Shown here: piece after piece, positions 9,375 to 17,372 of the stretch | How positions within the stretch are numbered: the first letter of the stretch is position 1 | Layout of the letters: each line of letters starts with the position of its first letter | Assembly (NCBI GenBank): GCA_035547055.1 | Contig: DASZVN010000052.1 | Coordinates: forward strand, 29,191-93,190 | Direction of reading: 5' to 3' | Origin: DASZVN01 sp035547055 | Lineage (GTDB): Bacteria > Pseudomonadota > Alphaproteobacteria > Rhizobiales > Methylopilaceae | DNA: 64,000 nucleotides | Notes under the pieces: model-generated | Database searches by the model: none | The model's input: only the letters and a program-made list of their open reading frames with translations | Told to the model about the DNA's origin: nothing | Program-made: the position numbers and the translations under genes

Positions 9375-9414
9375 CGCGCTTCCCCCGTTCCTCATCGGCC
9401 TTTGGCCGGACGAA

Positions 9415-9444
9415 ATTATCGTTGCAACCGAAACTAATTGTCAA
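9415..9444 (-). promoter_or_regulatory. Predicted sigma-70-type promoter of the amidase operon with overlapping palindrome
   Basis: On the minus strand TTGACA (9444-9439) is followed after 18 bp by GATAAT (9420-9415), a near-consensus -35/-10 pair. Transcription would begin near 9408, about 35 bases before the amidase ATG. The spacer contains the perfect palindrome GTTGCAAC (9421-9428), and AATTA/TAATT arms flank it (9414-9418, 9435-9439). A regulator bound here would block RNA polymerase; the divergent MarR protein is the obvious candidate (inference). Confidence 0.55.
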
Positions 9445-9523
9445 CGCGACCGGGAGCGGCTAGCCTGCTTCGACGATCGCCCGCAGGCCTCCGCCTGATG
9501 ACGGCATCGGCGGGGAGGATCGA

Positions 9524-10111
9524 TTGCCGCCATCAAGGCAGCGTCGCGCGAACGAAGGCCCGGCCAACGGACTATCGGCAGCGAACTCCGCCGATCCGTT
9601 GGACTGGTTCGCGTTGCGCGATCTGTCCGTCGCGGCGGAGCGCAGCGGCCGCTCCCTCGCTGCCGGTTACGACCGGGTGGCCGGCCTCAACCTCGCCGAG
9701 GGGCGGGTGTTGCTGGTCCTGGCGGCCTTTCCTTCGATTTCTGCGGGCGAGGTCACCGCTCGCACCACCATGGACAAGGCGCGCGTCAGCCGTGCGCTGT
9801 CGAAGCTGATGCTCATGGGGCTGGTGAACCGCAAGGCGCATCGCGACGACCGGCGCCAGGCGGTGTTGCGCGTCACCGCGAAGGGGCAGCGCACGGCCGC
9901 CGAGATCGAATCCGTGGCGCGCGCCATCCAGGCCGATCTCTTGGATGCCCTGACCGAGCGCGAGCGCCGCGATCTGCGCCGCGCGCTGCAGAAGTTCTGT
10001 GCTCGCGCCGAGACCCGTCTAGGTCAGGAGACGACCCGCGCGGAAAAGCCTGGCCGATCCGGCGCGGGTGGCGCTCGCGCAGCAACCATCGAAGGAGGGA
10101 GGGTGCAATGA
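9524..10111 (+). CDS. MarR family transcriptional regulator
   Basis: 195-aa winged-helix regulator. The core is typical: LNLAEGRVLLVLAAFPSIS (helix 2), EVTARTTMDKARVSRALSKL (recognition helix), and the wing LVNRKAHRDDRRQAVLRVT. The start is TTG at 9524, preceded at the right distance by GGGGAGG (9512-9518); no in-frame ATG precedes the domain. Its stop overlaps the ATG of the following SBP gene, so regulator and transporter are co-translated. It probably represses the divergent amidase promoter and/or its own ABC operon in response to a small aromatic or acidic ligand (inference). Confidence 0.88.
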   Translation: MPPSRQRRANEGPANGLSAANSADPLDWFALRDLSVAAERSGRSLAAGYDRVAGLNLAEGRVLLVLAAFPSISAGEVTARTTMDKARVSRALSKLMLMGLVNRKAHRDDRRQAVLRVTAKGQRTAAEIESVARAIQADLLDALTERERRDLRRALQKFCARAETRLGQETTRAEKPGRSGAGGARAATIEGGRVQ

Positions 10112-11307
10112 AAGCAATGATTGCAGCATGGCTGGCGACGGCATCGCTGATCACGGCATCGCTGGCCACCACGGACCTTGCGGCCGCTGCGCCGGCCAAG
10201 GAAATCCGCATCGGGATGATCACGACCTTCACGACAGCCGTCGGCAGCGTCGGCAAGGCCGCGCGGCAGGGCGTCGATCTGGCGCTGAAGCGGCTGGGAG
10301 ACAAGATGGACGGCATTCCGGTCAAGGTCTTCTACGCTGACGACGGCGGCAAGCCGGCACTGGCAAAGTCGAAGACGGACGAGCTGATCCTCCAGGATCA
10401 CGTCGATTTCATCATCGGCTATAATTTCTCCAACATGCTCCTGGCCGCCTACAATTCCGCCATGGGTGCGAAGGTCTTCACCTTCAGCCTCAATGCCGGT
10501 CCGAAGAACATCGCCGGAGAGGATTGCTCGCCCTATTTCTTCGCGATAGGGCACCAGAACGACATGGAAGCCCGTGGGATCGGCGAGGTCCTCAATCGCC
10601 GCAACATCCACAGCCTCTATCTCGTCGCTCCCAACTACGCGGCCGGCGTCGAGATGGTGAACGGCGTCAAGTCGACCTTCAAAGGCAAGGTCCTCGGCCA
10701 GTCGCTGACCAAATGGCCGGACCAGCTCGAATTCTCGGCGGAGATTTCACAGATCCAGGCGACCAATCCGGAAGCGGTCTTCATCTTTCTGACGACGCGC
10801 TATGCGGTCCAGTTCATGAACCAGTTCAACCAGGCCGGGCTGAAGGACCGGATCCCCGTCTATTCGGTGGCGACATTCGACCAGTTCAATCTCAACGTCG
10901 TCGGCCCGATGTCCATCGGGTCCTATGCGACGAACTACTGGGTGCAGGATCTCGACGCGCCCGCCAACAAGACCTTCGTCGCCGCTTACAAGAAGACTTA
11001 CGGCGGCGACGTCGCCGGGAATGCCGTGGCCGGCTATGATGCCGTGAACCTGATCGACAGCGCGGTACGCGCGGTCAAGGGCGACATCAGCGACAAGGCT
11101 GCTGTCCACGCCGCGCTCAAGAAGGCCGATTTTGCTTCGGTCCGCGGCCGCTTCAGCTTTTCCGCCAATCAGTTTCCGGTCGAGGACATCTACCTTCAGC
11201 AGGTCGCCCGCGATGACAAGGGGGAGATCGTCCTGAAGACGGTCGGAAAGGCGGTCGAGCAGATCCAGAGCGACGCCCCGACCGCCTGCCACATGCCCGC
11301 CCTCTGA
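10108..11307 (+). CDS. ABC transporter substrate-binding protein, type I (LivK-like)
   Basis: 399-aa Peripla_BP_6 protein with a Sec signal peptide (about residues 1-27, cleavage near AAAPA). The mature start KEIRIGMITTFTTAVGSVGK and the GVDLALKRLGDKMDGIPVKV stretch are typical; one disulfide may form between Cys residues in EDCSPY and TACHMPAL at the end. The ATG overlaps the marR stop and has a strong SD (GGAGGGAGGG). It feeds the permease and ATPase genes that follow. Confidence 0.92.
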   Translation: MKAMIAAWLATASLITASLATTDLAAAAPAKEIRIGMITTFTTAVGSVGKAARQGVDLALKRLGDKMDGIPVKVFYADDGGKPALAKSKTDELILQDHVDFIIGYNFSNMLLAAYNSAMGAKVFTFSLNAGPKNIAGEDCSPYFFAIGHQNDMEARGIGEVLNRRNIHSLYLVAPNYAAGVEMVNGVKSTFKGKVLGQSLTKWPDQLEFSAEISQIQATNPEAVFIFLTTRYAVQFMNQFNQAGLKDRIPVYSVATFDQFNLNVVGPMSIGSYATNYWVQDLDAPANKTFVAAYKKTYGGDVAGNAVAGYDAVNLIDSAVRAVKGDISDKAAVHAALKKADFASVRGRFSFSANQFPVEDIYLQQVARDDKGEIVLKTVGKAVEQIQSDAPTACHMPAL

Positions 11308-11315
11308 GGTCCTGA

Positions 11316-11347
11316 GCCCGGCTGCCGCGGGATGGCGGCGGCCGGGC
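11316..11347 (+). other. Intercistronic hairpin after the SBP gene
   Basis: Thirteen-base stem 11316-11328 (GCCCGGCTGCCGC) with 11335-11347 (GCGGCGGCCGGGC), one U-G wobble, loop GGGATG. It sits just after the SBP stop and before livH. No U-run follows. It could protect the SBP message or attenuate read-through; the role is inferred by analogy with hairpins downstream of other binding-protein genes. Confidence 0.55.
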
Positions 11348-11411
11348 TGCTTCGAAGCGCTTCTGCCGCGCTACGGCGGGCGCCATGGCGTCGCATCGGA
11401 AGGAGGGGCGG

Positions 11412-12341
11412 GTGGAAGGAGCGCAGGCGCTTCTTCTCGTTCAGCAGGTTCTGAACGGGGTTCAGCTCGGGCTGATGCTGTTCCTGCTGTCGGCGGGGCT
11501 GACGCTCGTCTTCGGGATGATGGATTTCCTGAATCTCGCCCATGGCACGTTCTTCATGGGCGGGGCATTCCTCGGTGCCTGGATCAATGCGACCACCGGC
11601 AACGTATGGCTCGCGATCGCCGGAGCGACGGCGGTAATGCTGGTCCTTGGCGCCCTGCTGGAGGTGGGCCTTCTGCGCGGCGCTTACAGCCACGGCCATC
11701 TCGACCAGATTCTGATTACCTTCGGCCTGATCTATATCGGCAACGACACGGCACGGATGATCTGGGGCAGCGACGGGCTGGCGATGCTGCTGCCGCCGAG
11801 CCTGAACGCGTCGGTTTCCGTGCTCGGGCTGCACTATTCGCTCTTCAAGCTGGTGTTCATCGGCGCGACCGTGCTGATCGCCGGCGCTCTCGCCTTCGTC
11901 CTCGCGCGCACCCGGATCGGCATGTGGATCCGCGCCGGCGCTGCCGATCGGGAGACGGCGATCGCGCTCGGGGTGGACGTCAAGCAGCTCTTCACGCTGG
12001 TGTTTGCCTGCGGCGCGGCGCTTGCCGGATTCGCCGGCGCCCTGTCGGCCCCGCTGCTGTCGGCCTCGCTCGGCATGGGGGAAACGATCCTGGTGCCCTG
12101 TCTCGTCGTGATCGTGCTGGGCGGCGTGGGGTCGGTCGCCGGAGCCTTTCTCGCGTCCCTCGTCGTCGGCCTGGTCGACGTGCTGGGACGGACCTACGCG
12201 ACTGCGCTAACGGCGCTGGTCGTCGGGCCGACTCATGCGGCGACGCTCGGCCCCTCGCTGTCCGCGATGCTGATCTACCTTCTGATGGCCGCGGTGCTGG
12301 TGCTGCGGCCCGGCGGGCTCATGGGACGGGTGCAGCCATGA
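11412..12341 (+). CDS. livH: LIV-type ABC transporter permease LivH
   Basis: 309-aa inner-membrane permease. It has the LivH opening QQVLNGVQLGLMLFLLSAGLTL, the conserved FGMMDFLNLAHGTFFMGG segment, about eight hydrophobic helices, and the cytoplasmic EAA-like region GADRETAIALGVDVKQLF. GTG 11412 is preferred because GGAGGGGCG lies just before it; an ATG at 11385 is in frame but lacks a good SD. The end overlaps livM (ATGA). Confidence 0.9.
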   Translation: MEGAQALLLVQQVLNGVQLGLMLFLLSAGLTLVFGMMDFLNLAHGTFFMGGAFLGAWINATTGNVWLAIAGATAVMLVLGALLEVGLLRGAYSHGHLDQILITFGLIYIGNDTARMIWGSDGLAMLLPPSLNASVSVLGLHYSLFKLVFIGATVLIAGALAFVLARTRIGMWIRAGAADRETAIALGVDVKQLFTLVFACGAALAGFAGALSAPLLSASLGMGETILVPCLVVIVLGGVGSVAGAFLASLVVGLVDVLGRTYATALTALVVGPTHAATLGPSLSAMLIYLLMAAVLVLRPGGLMGRVQP

Positions 12342-13303
12342 GCACGCGGCTGTCGCCGATCGGGCTCGTCGTCCTCGGCATTCTCGTCCTGGTCCCGGCG
12401 ATCGATGCCGTGGCCTTCGGCAACTACTACCTGATGTCCGTCGGCACCCGCATTCTCATCATGGCCGCCGCCGCGGTGTCGCTGAACCTGATCATGGGCT
12501 ACGGCAACATGCCGAGCCTGGCCCATTCGGTGTTCCTCGGGGTCGGCGCCTACGTCGTCGGCGCCTGCTCCTATTACAGCCGGGCGACGGGTGCGCCCTG
12601 GTTGCTCGACGGATTTCTTCAGCTCGGTCTCGTCCTGGTGCTGAGCGCGGGCGCGGCGGCGGTGATCGGGGCGATATGCCTGCGCACCCGGGGTGTCTAT
12701 TTCTTGATGACGAGTCTTGCGCTCGGCCAAGTCTTCTACGTGCTCGCCGCCGGCGCCTACCAGTTCGGCGGCGACGACGGCATGGCGCTCGACTTCCGCT
12801 CGCGCTTTCCTGTCGTTGATCTCGCCAATATGCCAACCCGCTATGTCATCGCCGTGCTGTTCCTCGCGGCGGTCATCTACGGCAGCAAGCGCCTGGTGGA
12901 TTCCCCTTTCGGCCTCGCGCTGCGGGCGACGCGCATGAACCCGCGCCGCGTGCTCGCCGTCGGCAACGAGCCGAGCCGCGTCTCCCTGCTGGCCTTCGTC
13001 GTCAGCGGCGCCGTCGCCGGGGTGGCCGGCTTCCTGCTTGCCAACCAGACCGATTTCATCAGCCCCTCGATCCTGCACTGGACGACCGCCGGCGACCTGA
13101 TGATCGCGATCGCCATCGGTGGCCTCGGCACGATGCTTGGACCCGTCTACGGCACAATTGCGCTGCTGACGGCCGAGGAGGTGCTCTCGAGCACCTTCAC
13201 CTATTGGCAATTCGCCTTTGGCCTCCTGATCGTTGCCGTCGCGCGGTTTGCGCCGAGCGGGGCCGGCGAACTGCTCCGGCGTGTGAGGCTCCGCCGTGCC
13301 TGA
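12338..13303 (+). CDS. livM: LIV-type ABC transporter permease LivM
   Basis: 321-aa inner-membrane permease with about ten hydrophobic segments and the LivM hallmarks SLNLIMGYGNMPSLAHSVFLGVGAY region and ALRATRMNPRRVLAVGNEPS (coupling loop). ATG 12338 overlaps the livH stop; the same frame is open far upstream without homology. The 3' end overlaps livG by eight bases, so the whole operon is tightly coupled. Confidence 0.9.
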   Translation: MSTRLSPIGLVVLGILVLVPAIDAVAFGNYYLMSVGTRILIMAAAAVSLNLIMGYGNMPSLAHSVFLGVGAYVVGACSYYSRATGAPWLLDGFLQLGLVLVLSAGAAAVIGAICLRTRGVYFLMTSLALGQVFYVLAAGAYQFGGDDGMALDFRSRFPVVDLANMPTRYVIAVLFLAAVIYGSKRLVDSPFGLALRATRMNPRRVLAVGNEPSRVSLLAFVVSGAVAGVAGFLLANQTDFISPSILHWTTAGDLMIAIAIGGLGTMLGPVYGTIALLTAEEVLSSTFTYWQFAFGLLIVAVARFAPSGAGELLRRVRLRRA

Positions 13304-14051
13304 GATCGCACTGGAGACCCGCCATCTCGACAAGAGCTTCGGTGGCGTCGATGCAACGCGCGACGTCACGCTCGCCGTCGAGCGCGGCTCGATCCATGCC
13401 CTGGTCGGCCCCAATGGCGCCGGCAAGACGACGCTCCTGCATCAGCTCGCCGGTACCGTGACGCCGGATCGGGGCGCCGTCCTGTTCGAGGGCGAGGACA
13501 TTACGCGCCTCGGGGCGGCGGCGCGGGTGCGGCGCGGGATCGCCCGCACCTTTCAGATCACCGCCCTTTGCAATCAGTTGACGGCGCTGGAGCACGTGCT
13601 TCTCGCCGTCCAGCGCAAGAGAGGGGTCTCGTTCAAGCTGTGGTCGCGGGCGCTGGCGCCGGGCGACGATGTCGAGCGCGCCCTGGCCTGCCTCGATCGC
13701 GTCGGCCTTCGCGGGCGGGCGGGGCAGGTCCCCGATGAGCTTTCCTATGGCGAGCAGCGCCAGCTCGAACTCGCGATCGCCCTCGGCTGCGAACCCAGCC
13801 TTCTCCTTCTGGACGAGCCGCTCGCCGGGGTCGGGCACGCGGAAGCGCGCATGCTGATCGAGCTCGTCCGCACCTTTCGCGGCGGCCTCACCACCATCCT
13901 CATCGAGCACGACATGGAGGCGGTCTTCGCCCTGGCGGATACCGTGTCGGTGCTCCACGAAGGACGGCTCATCGCCTCCGGGCACCCGGATGCGATCGCG
14001 GCGGACGCTGCCGTGCGCGAGGCGTATCTCGGAGACGATTCCGATGCTTGA
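13296..14051 (+). CDS. livG: LIV-type ABC transporter ATP-binding protein LivG
   Basis: 251-aa LivG ATPase: Walker A GPNGAGKTTLL, Q-loop GIARTFQITALCNQLTALE, signature LSYGEQRQLELAIAL, Walker B LLLLDEPLAGVG, switch His in LIEHDMEAV. The start is GTG 13296 inside the 3' end of livM. Length and motif order are normal. Confidence 0.92.
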   Translation: MPEIALETRHLDKSFGGVDATRDVTLAVERGSIHALVGPNGAGKTTLLHQLAGTVTPDRGAVLFEGEDITRLGAAARVRRGIARTFQITALCNQLTALEHVLLAVQRKRGVSFKLWSRALAPGDDVERALACLDRVGLRGRAGQVPDELSYGEQRQLELAIALGCEPSLLLLDEPLAGVGHAEARMLIELVRTFRGGLTTILIEHDMEAVFALADTVSVLHEGRLIASGHPDAIAADAAVREAYLGDDSDA

Positions 14052-14742
14052 GGCGCACGGGCTCCGGGCGTCCTACGGCAAGAGCCAGGTGCTCCACGGC
14101 ATCGACCTCGCGGTCGGCGCCGGACAGGTGGTCAGCCTGATGGGCCGCAACGGCATGGGAAAGACGACGACGCTGCGGGCGCTGATGGGCCTGAATGCGC
14201 TCGACGCCGGCCGGGTGACGTTCGGCGGCGCCGACATCACCGGGCTCAGCGCCAACCGCATCGCGACCGCCGGAATCGGCTGGGTGCCGGAAGGCCGGCG
14301 CATCTTTCCGACGCTGACCGTGGCCGAGAACCTGGCGATGGCCGCACGCCACGCCCGCACCGGCCACTGGCATCTGGCGACCGTGTATGAGCTGTTTCCG
14401 CGCCTACGGCAGCGGCAGGCCAATCTCGGCATCAACCTTTCCGGCGGCGAGCAGCAGATGCTCGCGATCGGCAGAGCCTTGATGAGCAATCCCAAGCTGC
14501 TGCTGCTCGACGAGGCGACCGAAGGCCTTTCGCCGATGGTCCGGGCGGAGATTTGGAAGTGCGTCGCCGATCTCAAGGCCCGCGGGGAAGCGATTCTGCT
14601 CGTCGACAAGCATCTGAACGCGCTGCGCAGGATTGCCGACTTCTACTATGTGCTGGAGCGCGGGCAGGTGGTATGGAGCGGCACCGCGGCCGATCTCGAA
14701 GGCAGTCTCGATCGCGTCGAAGCTTTCCTGCGCGTGGCGTAG
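14044..14742 (+). CDS. livF: LIV-type ABC transporter ATP-binding protein LivF
   Basis: 232-aa LivF ATPase: Walker A GRNGMGKTTTLRAL, GWVPEGRRIFPTLTVAENL, signature LSGGEQQMLAIGRALM, Walker B LLLLDEATEGLSP (Ala in place of Pro). The switch-His position reads LVDKHLNAL, where LVEQN is usual. ATG 14044 overlaps the end of livG by eight bases. It is the last gene of the MarR-headed ABC operon. Confidence 0.92.
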   Translation: MLEAHGLRASYGKSQVLHGIDLAVGAGQVVSLMGRNGMGKTTTLRALMGLNALDAGRVTFGGADITGLSANRIATAGIGWVPEGRRIFPTLTVAENLAMAARHARTGHWHLATVYELFPRLRQRQANLGINLSGGEQQMLAIGRALMSNPKLLLLDEATEGLSPMVRAEIWKCVADLKARGEAILLVDKHLNALRRIADFYYVLERGQVVWSGTAADLEGSLDRVEAFLRVA

Positions 14743-15105
14743 CGAAACTCGATTCCAGGGATCCTGCTCGTCATACGGCTTTCAACAAAGACTCCTCTTG
14801 CCGCCACGCCTTCAGCAGTCACCCTTGCGGCGCGGCGCGATGCCGGAGCAGAGCGAGGGAAAGTCCTCCATCCGGTGCGGCCGCCTGCCCAACGTGGCGT
14901 TGGTCCGAGGCAGCGCCGGCGGCCTCGCATCCGCCTTCGCCAAATGGATGCCGCCGGAATTGACGGCCGAGACGAACACCAGCGGTGTCGGAGGCTGGCC
15001 GGACATGGCGCTGATGCTCGACATTGCCGCATGAATGCCGAGCGGCTCGCGATGGGACGGGGCCTCGTCGGTTCGGAACCAGAAGCGGCAACCTGGGAGT
15101 GGAAT
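14743..15105. other. Intergenic region between convergent operons, no supported gene
   Basis: 363 bp between the end of the ABC operon and the end of amiR. Short frames exist on both strands (for example 14838-15034 + and 15024-14812 -), but none has a recognisable domain or a convincing ribosome-binding site. The base composition matches the genome. It may be a decayed or dispersed non-coding repeat. I see no U-rich terminator hairpin. Confidence 0.4.
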
Positions 15106-15837
15106 TCACCCGCTGGCCGCCTTGATCGGACTGTCCGAAACATGCGCCTCCCGAATCTCGGCTGGGTTGCCAGTGGACCGATCGTCGGGGCGCGGACCTG
15201 ATTGGTGTGCCGCAGCGGGGCGAGACGCGCTCGGCAGTTCGGCGGCGACGAACAGGTCGGCCGCTTCGGTCATCGCCGTGGCCAACTCGGCCAATGGGCG
15301 CCGCCTTGCCGTCGCCGCCTGGCGAAGCTGCTCGTAGGCCTCCTTTTGAGAGATGCCGCGTATCGCAGTGAGCAGGCGGGTTGCCTTCTCGATCTGGCGG
15401 CGGGTCCGGAGGTTCTCTTCCAGGCGCGCGATGCGGGCCTGAAGGCGGCTGACGTGGGCGCGCTGGCTCAGCGCCAGCATCAACTGGCCGGCGACGGCTG
15501 CCGGGCGTAGCGGCGCGACGAGGACGCCGCAGGCGCCCGCGCGGACGGCTGCTTCCGCGAGCAGCGGACTCTCCGTCGCCAGGATCGCGATGGCGGCCGC
15601 GTCCGGCGTGGCGAGCGTCGCCAGCGCGGCTTCGTCGTCGACGTGGGTGAGGAGGGTGGCCACTACGGCGCAGGATTCCACGATTGCCGGAAGGCACGGC
15701 CAGAAACGCTCGGCACAAAGGCCGCGCCGCGTCGCCTCCGCGACCATGAGCCGGCCGTCGCCGTCGTCGGGATGGAACACGACGGCGCGAAGGCTTCGTC
15801 CGCTGCCCGCCGCCTTCGGCAAGGGAGCCTCAGGCAT
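15106..15837 (-). CDS. amiR: ANTAR-domain antiterminator AmiR
   Basis: 243-aa AmiR/NasR-type RNA-binding antiterminator. Residues 15-120 form a pseudo-receiver domain that lacks an obvious phosphorylation pocket. A coiled coil (SRLQARIARLEENLRTRRQI) leads into the ANTAR three-helix domain (KATRLLTAIRGISQKEAYEQ and LRQAATARRRPLAELA). A polar C-terminal tail of about 45 residues extends beyond the usual end. The gene overlaps the end of amiC by eight bases, as in the known amiC-amiR pair where AmiC sequesters AmiR until amide binds. The likely target is the hexaloop leader at 17258, upstream of the divergent amide transporter operon. Confidence 0.85.
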   Translation of the reverse strand: MPEAPLPKAAGSGRSLRAVVFHPDDGDGRLMVAEATRRGLCAERFWPCLPAIVESCAVVATLLTHVDDEAALATLATPDAAAIAILATESPLLAEAAVRAGACGVLVAPLRPAAVAGQLMLALSQRAHVSRLQARIARLEENLRTRRQIEKATRLLTAIRGISQKEAYEQLRQAATARRRPLAELATAMTEAADLFVAAELPSASRPAAAHQSGPRPDDRSTGNPAEIREAHVSDSPIKAASG

Positions 15838-16951
15838 AGGCGATCAGGTAGGGATCGGGTTTCACCATCTCGTCGGCCTCCTCGATCAGGGTGAACGTGC
15901 CGTTGTCGGTCGCGCGTCCGATGCGTGGGCGGCAATAGACGTAGTTGCTGTCGCGATCGATCCGGCAACGGCCCTGCGGCGCGTCGAACTCGATCTCCGG
16001 CAGGGCGGCGACGATGTCGGCCGGCGCCACGCTGCCGGCACGCGCCGCCGCCCGCGCGAAGAGGAGAACCTGGTCGTAGGACGCTTCGACGAGCGAATTG
16101 GCATGGGCCTGCGCGCCGAAGCGCCGGCGGAAGGCGCCGAGGAAGCGTCGATTGGCGGCGCCGTCGAGGCTCTCGAAATAGGCGAGGGCGGTGATGTGGT
16201 CGCAGAAGAGCTCGGGACGCTGCGCCATCTCCGCTTCGCAGGTGCAGATGGTCGCGATCGGGGTCCGGACCGGATCGCCGCCAAGGCGGCGATAGGCGGC
16301 AAAGAGCGTCATCGTCGCGGGCCCGACGACGGTCGAGAAGATCACGTCGGGGTCCTCGGCGAAGCCGTCATGAATTGCTGCCCCGAACGCGTTGTCGCCG
16401 GCATCGAGCGGCAGATAGGCCTCGCCGACGACCATGCCGCCGGCATCCTCGACGGCGGCGCGCATCACGCGATTGCACTCTCGGGGAAAGACGTAGTCCG
16501 AGCCGATGAAGAAGAAGCGGTGCCGTCCCCTGGCGAGAAGATAGCGCGCCAGCGGCAGAACATGCTGGTTCGAGCATGGGCCGCCATAGACGACGTTGGC
16601 GGAATATTCGAAGCCCTCGAACGGGGTCGGATACCACAGCAGCGCGTCGTGGCGTTCGACGATCGGGACGAGCGTCTTGCGGATGTCCGAGGCGCAGCAG
16701 CCGAACAGGCTTTGGACGCCATCGCGGATGACGAGGTCGGTGGCGAGGCGGCGGAAGCAGGCGCCGTCCGATCCCGGGTCGCGGACGATCGGATCAAGCC
16801 GCCGCCCCAGCACTCCGCCGGCGTCGTTGACGGCGGCGATCCCGAGCAGCGTGCCGCGCAGATGGGCGCTTTCGACGCTCGCCAGCGGGCCGGTCTGGGA
16901 CAGCAGAATCCCGACCGGCATGCCGTCGGCCCGACTTGCCGTGCGATCCAT
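15830..16951 (-). CDS. amiC: AmiC-type amide sensor / negative regulator
   Basis: 373-aa type I periplasmic-binding-protein fold without a signal peptide, so a cytoplasmic sensor. Many segments match the AmiC pattern: GILLSQTGPLASVES at the start, DALLWYPTPFEGFEYS, VVYGGPCSNQH, FFIGSDYVFPRECNRVMR, VIFSTVVGPATMTLF, IDAPQG-like FDAPQGRCRIDRDSN, and KPDPYLIAYA at the end. In Pseudomonas AmiC binds short aliphatic amides and releases AmiR. The ligand here may differ. The start has GGAG nine bases upstream and a sigma-54-like element about 45 bp upstream. Confidence 0.87.
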   Translation of the reverse strand: MDRTASRADGMPVGILLSQTGPLASVESAHLRGTLLGIAAVNDAGGVLGRRLDPIVRDPGSDGACFRRLATDLVIRDGVQSLFGCCASDIRKTLVPIVERHDALLWYPTPFEGFEYSANVVYGGPCSNQHVLPLARYLLARGRHRFFFIGSDYVFPRECNRVMRAAVEDAGGMVVGEAYLPLDAGDNAFGAAIHDGFAEDPDVIFSTVVGPATMTLFAAYRRLGGDPVRTPIATICTCEAEMAQRPELFCDHITALAYFESLDGAANRRFLGAFRRRFGAQAHANSLVEASYDQVLLFARAAARAGSVAPADIVAALPEIEFDAPQGRCRIDRDSNYVYCRPRIGRATDNGTFTLIEEADEMVKPDPYLIAYA

Positions 16952-16994
16952 GAACGCGCTCCGTCACCGCCGCCCCATCCAGTCGCACATGCCA

Positions 16995-17010
16995 CGCAAG
17001 GGACATGCCA
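16995..17010 (-). promoter_or_regulatory. Candidate sigma-54 promoter for amiC-amiR
   Basis: Reading the minus strand, TGGCATGTCCCTTGCG matches the sigma-54 -24/-12 pattern TGGCAYGNNNNTTGCW at every fixed position but the last, with exact GG-to-GC spacing. A start near 16983 would leave about 30 bases before the amiC ATG. Sigma-54 control would fit nitrogen regulation of amide use. No enhancer-binding protein gene is in the window, so this remains a pattern match. Confidence 0.45.
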
Positions 17011-17135
17011 CCGCTCGGCGCGATTTTTTTGCTGCGATGCAATAACGGTGTTGACAGAGAGCGAGACCGATGATCAGCTTGCGGCATCGGATGGAGCGCT
17101 GTTGTTTAAGCGCGTCCTGGACAGTCTCGACCAGT

Positions 17136-17151
17136 TGGCGCCAGCATTGCC
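17136..17151 (+). promoter_or_regulatory. Candidate sigma-54 promoter for the amide transporter operon
   Basis: TGGCGCCAGCATTGCC on the plus strand keeps TGGC and TTGC at the sigma-54 spacing (seven bases between them). The middle bases differ from consensus. Transcription would start near 17163 and give a leader of about 210 bases that holds the hexaloop hairpin. It mirrors the element on the other strand of the same intergenic region, which raises its plausibility. Confidence 0.38.
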
Positions 17152-17257
17152 GCCACCGTCGAGCCTTCAGATGGGGAACAGCAGCCGCATCTAGCTCGCG
17201 GCAGCGATAGTGCCCTATCGTAACCTTCGAATTTTCATGAAGTAGGCTGTCGTCGAT

Positions 17258-17358
17258 TTGTGCAGGGCTGCACAAAATTTCGACATGGCCTGCCGCGAAT
17301 GAGCTCTGCTGCCGACGGCGTCGGCGGCGGGGCGCCCGGATCTGTCCGAAATTTGTGC
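17258..17358 (+). promoter_or_regulatory. ANTAR-type hexaloop leader with competing long-range stem
   Basis: TTGTGC (17258-17263) pairs with GCACAA (17270-17275) around the six-base loop AGGGCT, which has A at position 1 and G at position 4 as in ANTAR target hexaloops. Bases 17270-17282 (GCACAAAATTTCG) can instead pair with 17347-17358 (CGAAATTTGTGC), one bulge, enclosing a GCCGAC/GTCGGC hairpin (17311-17325). The two states exclude each other. The long stem ends 15 bases before the SBP start codon, so the switch could act on termination or translation. Only one canonical hexaloop is evident; a second hairpin at 17205-17220 (CGATAG/CTATCG) has a non-consensus loop. A second canonical loop is usual in the family. 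Confidence 0.55.
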
Positions 17359-17372
17359 AGCGCGAGGATGCG

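Noticed and set aside
14812..15034. Small ORFs on both strands between livF and amiR
   Set aside because: No recognisable domain, no good ribosome-binding site, and the strands compete; not supported as genes.
17051..17079. TTGACA at 17051 as a sigma-70 -35 element
   Set aside because: No acceptable -10 at 16-18 bp spacing (TCAGCT at 17 bp); the sigma-54-like element downstream is the better candidate.
17258..17275. Same hairpin read on the minus strand as an ANTAR target for amiC
   Set aside because: On that strand the loop is AGCCCT with C at position 4, not the A1/G4 pattern, and it lies upstream of the predicted amiC promoter.
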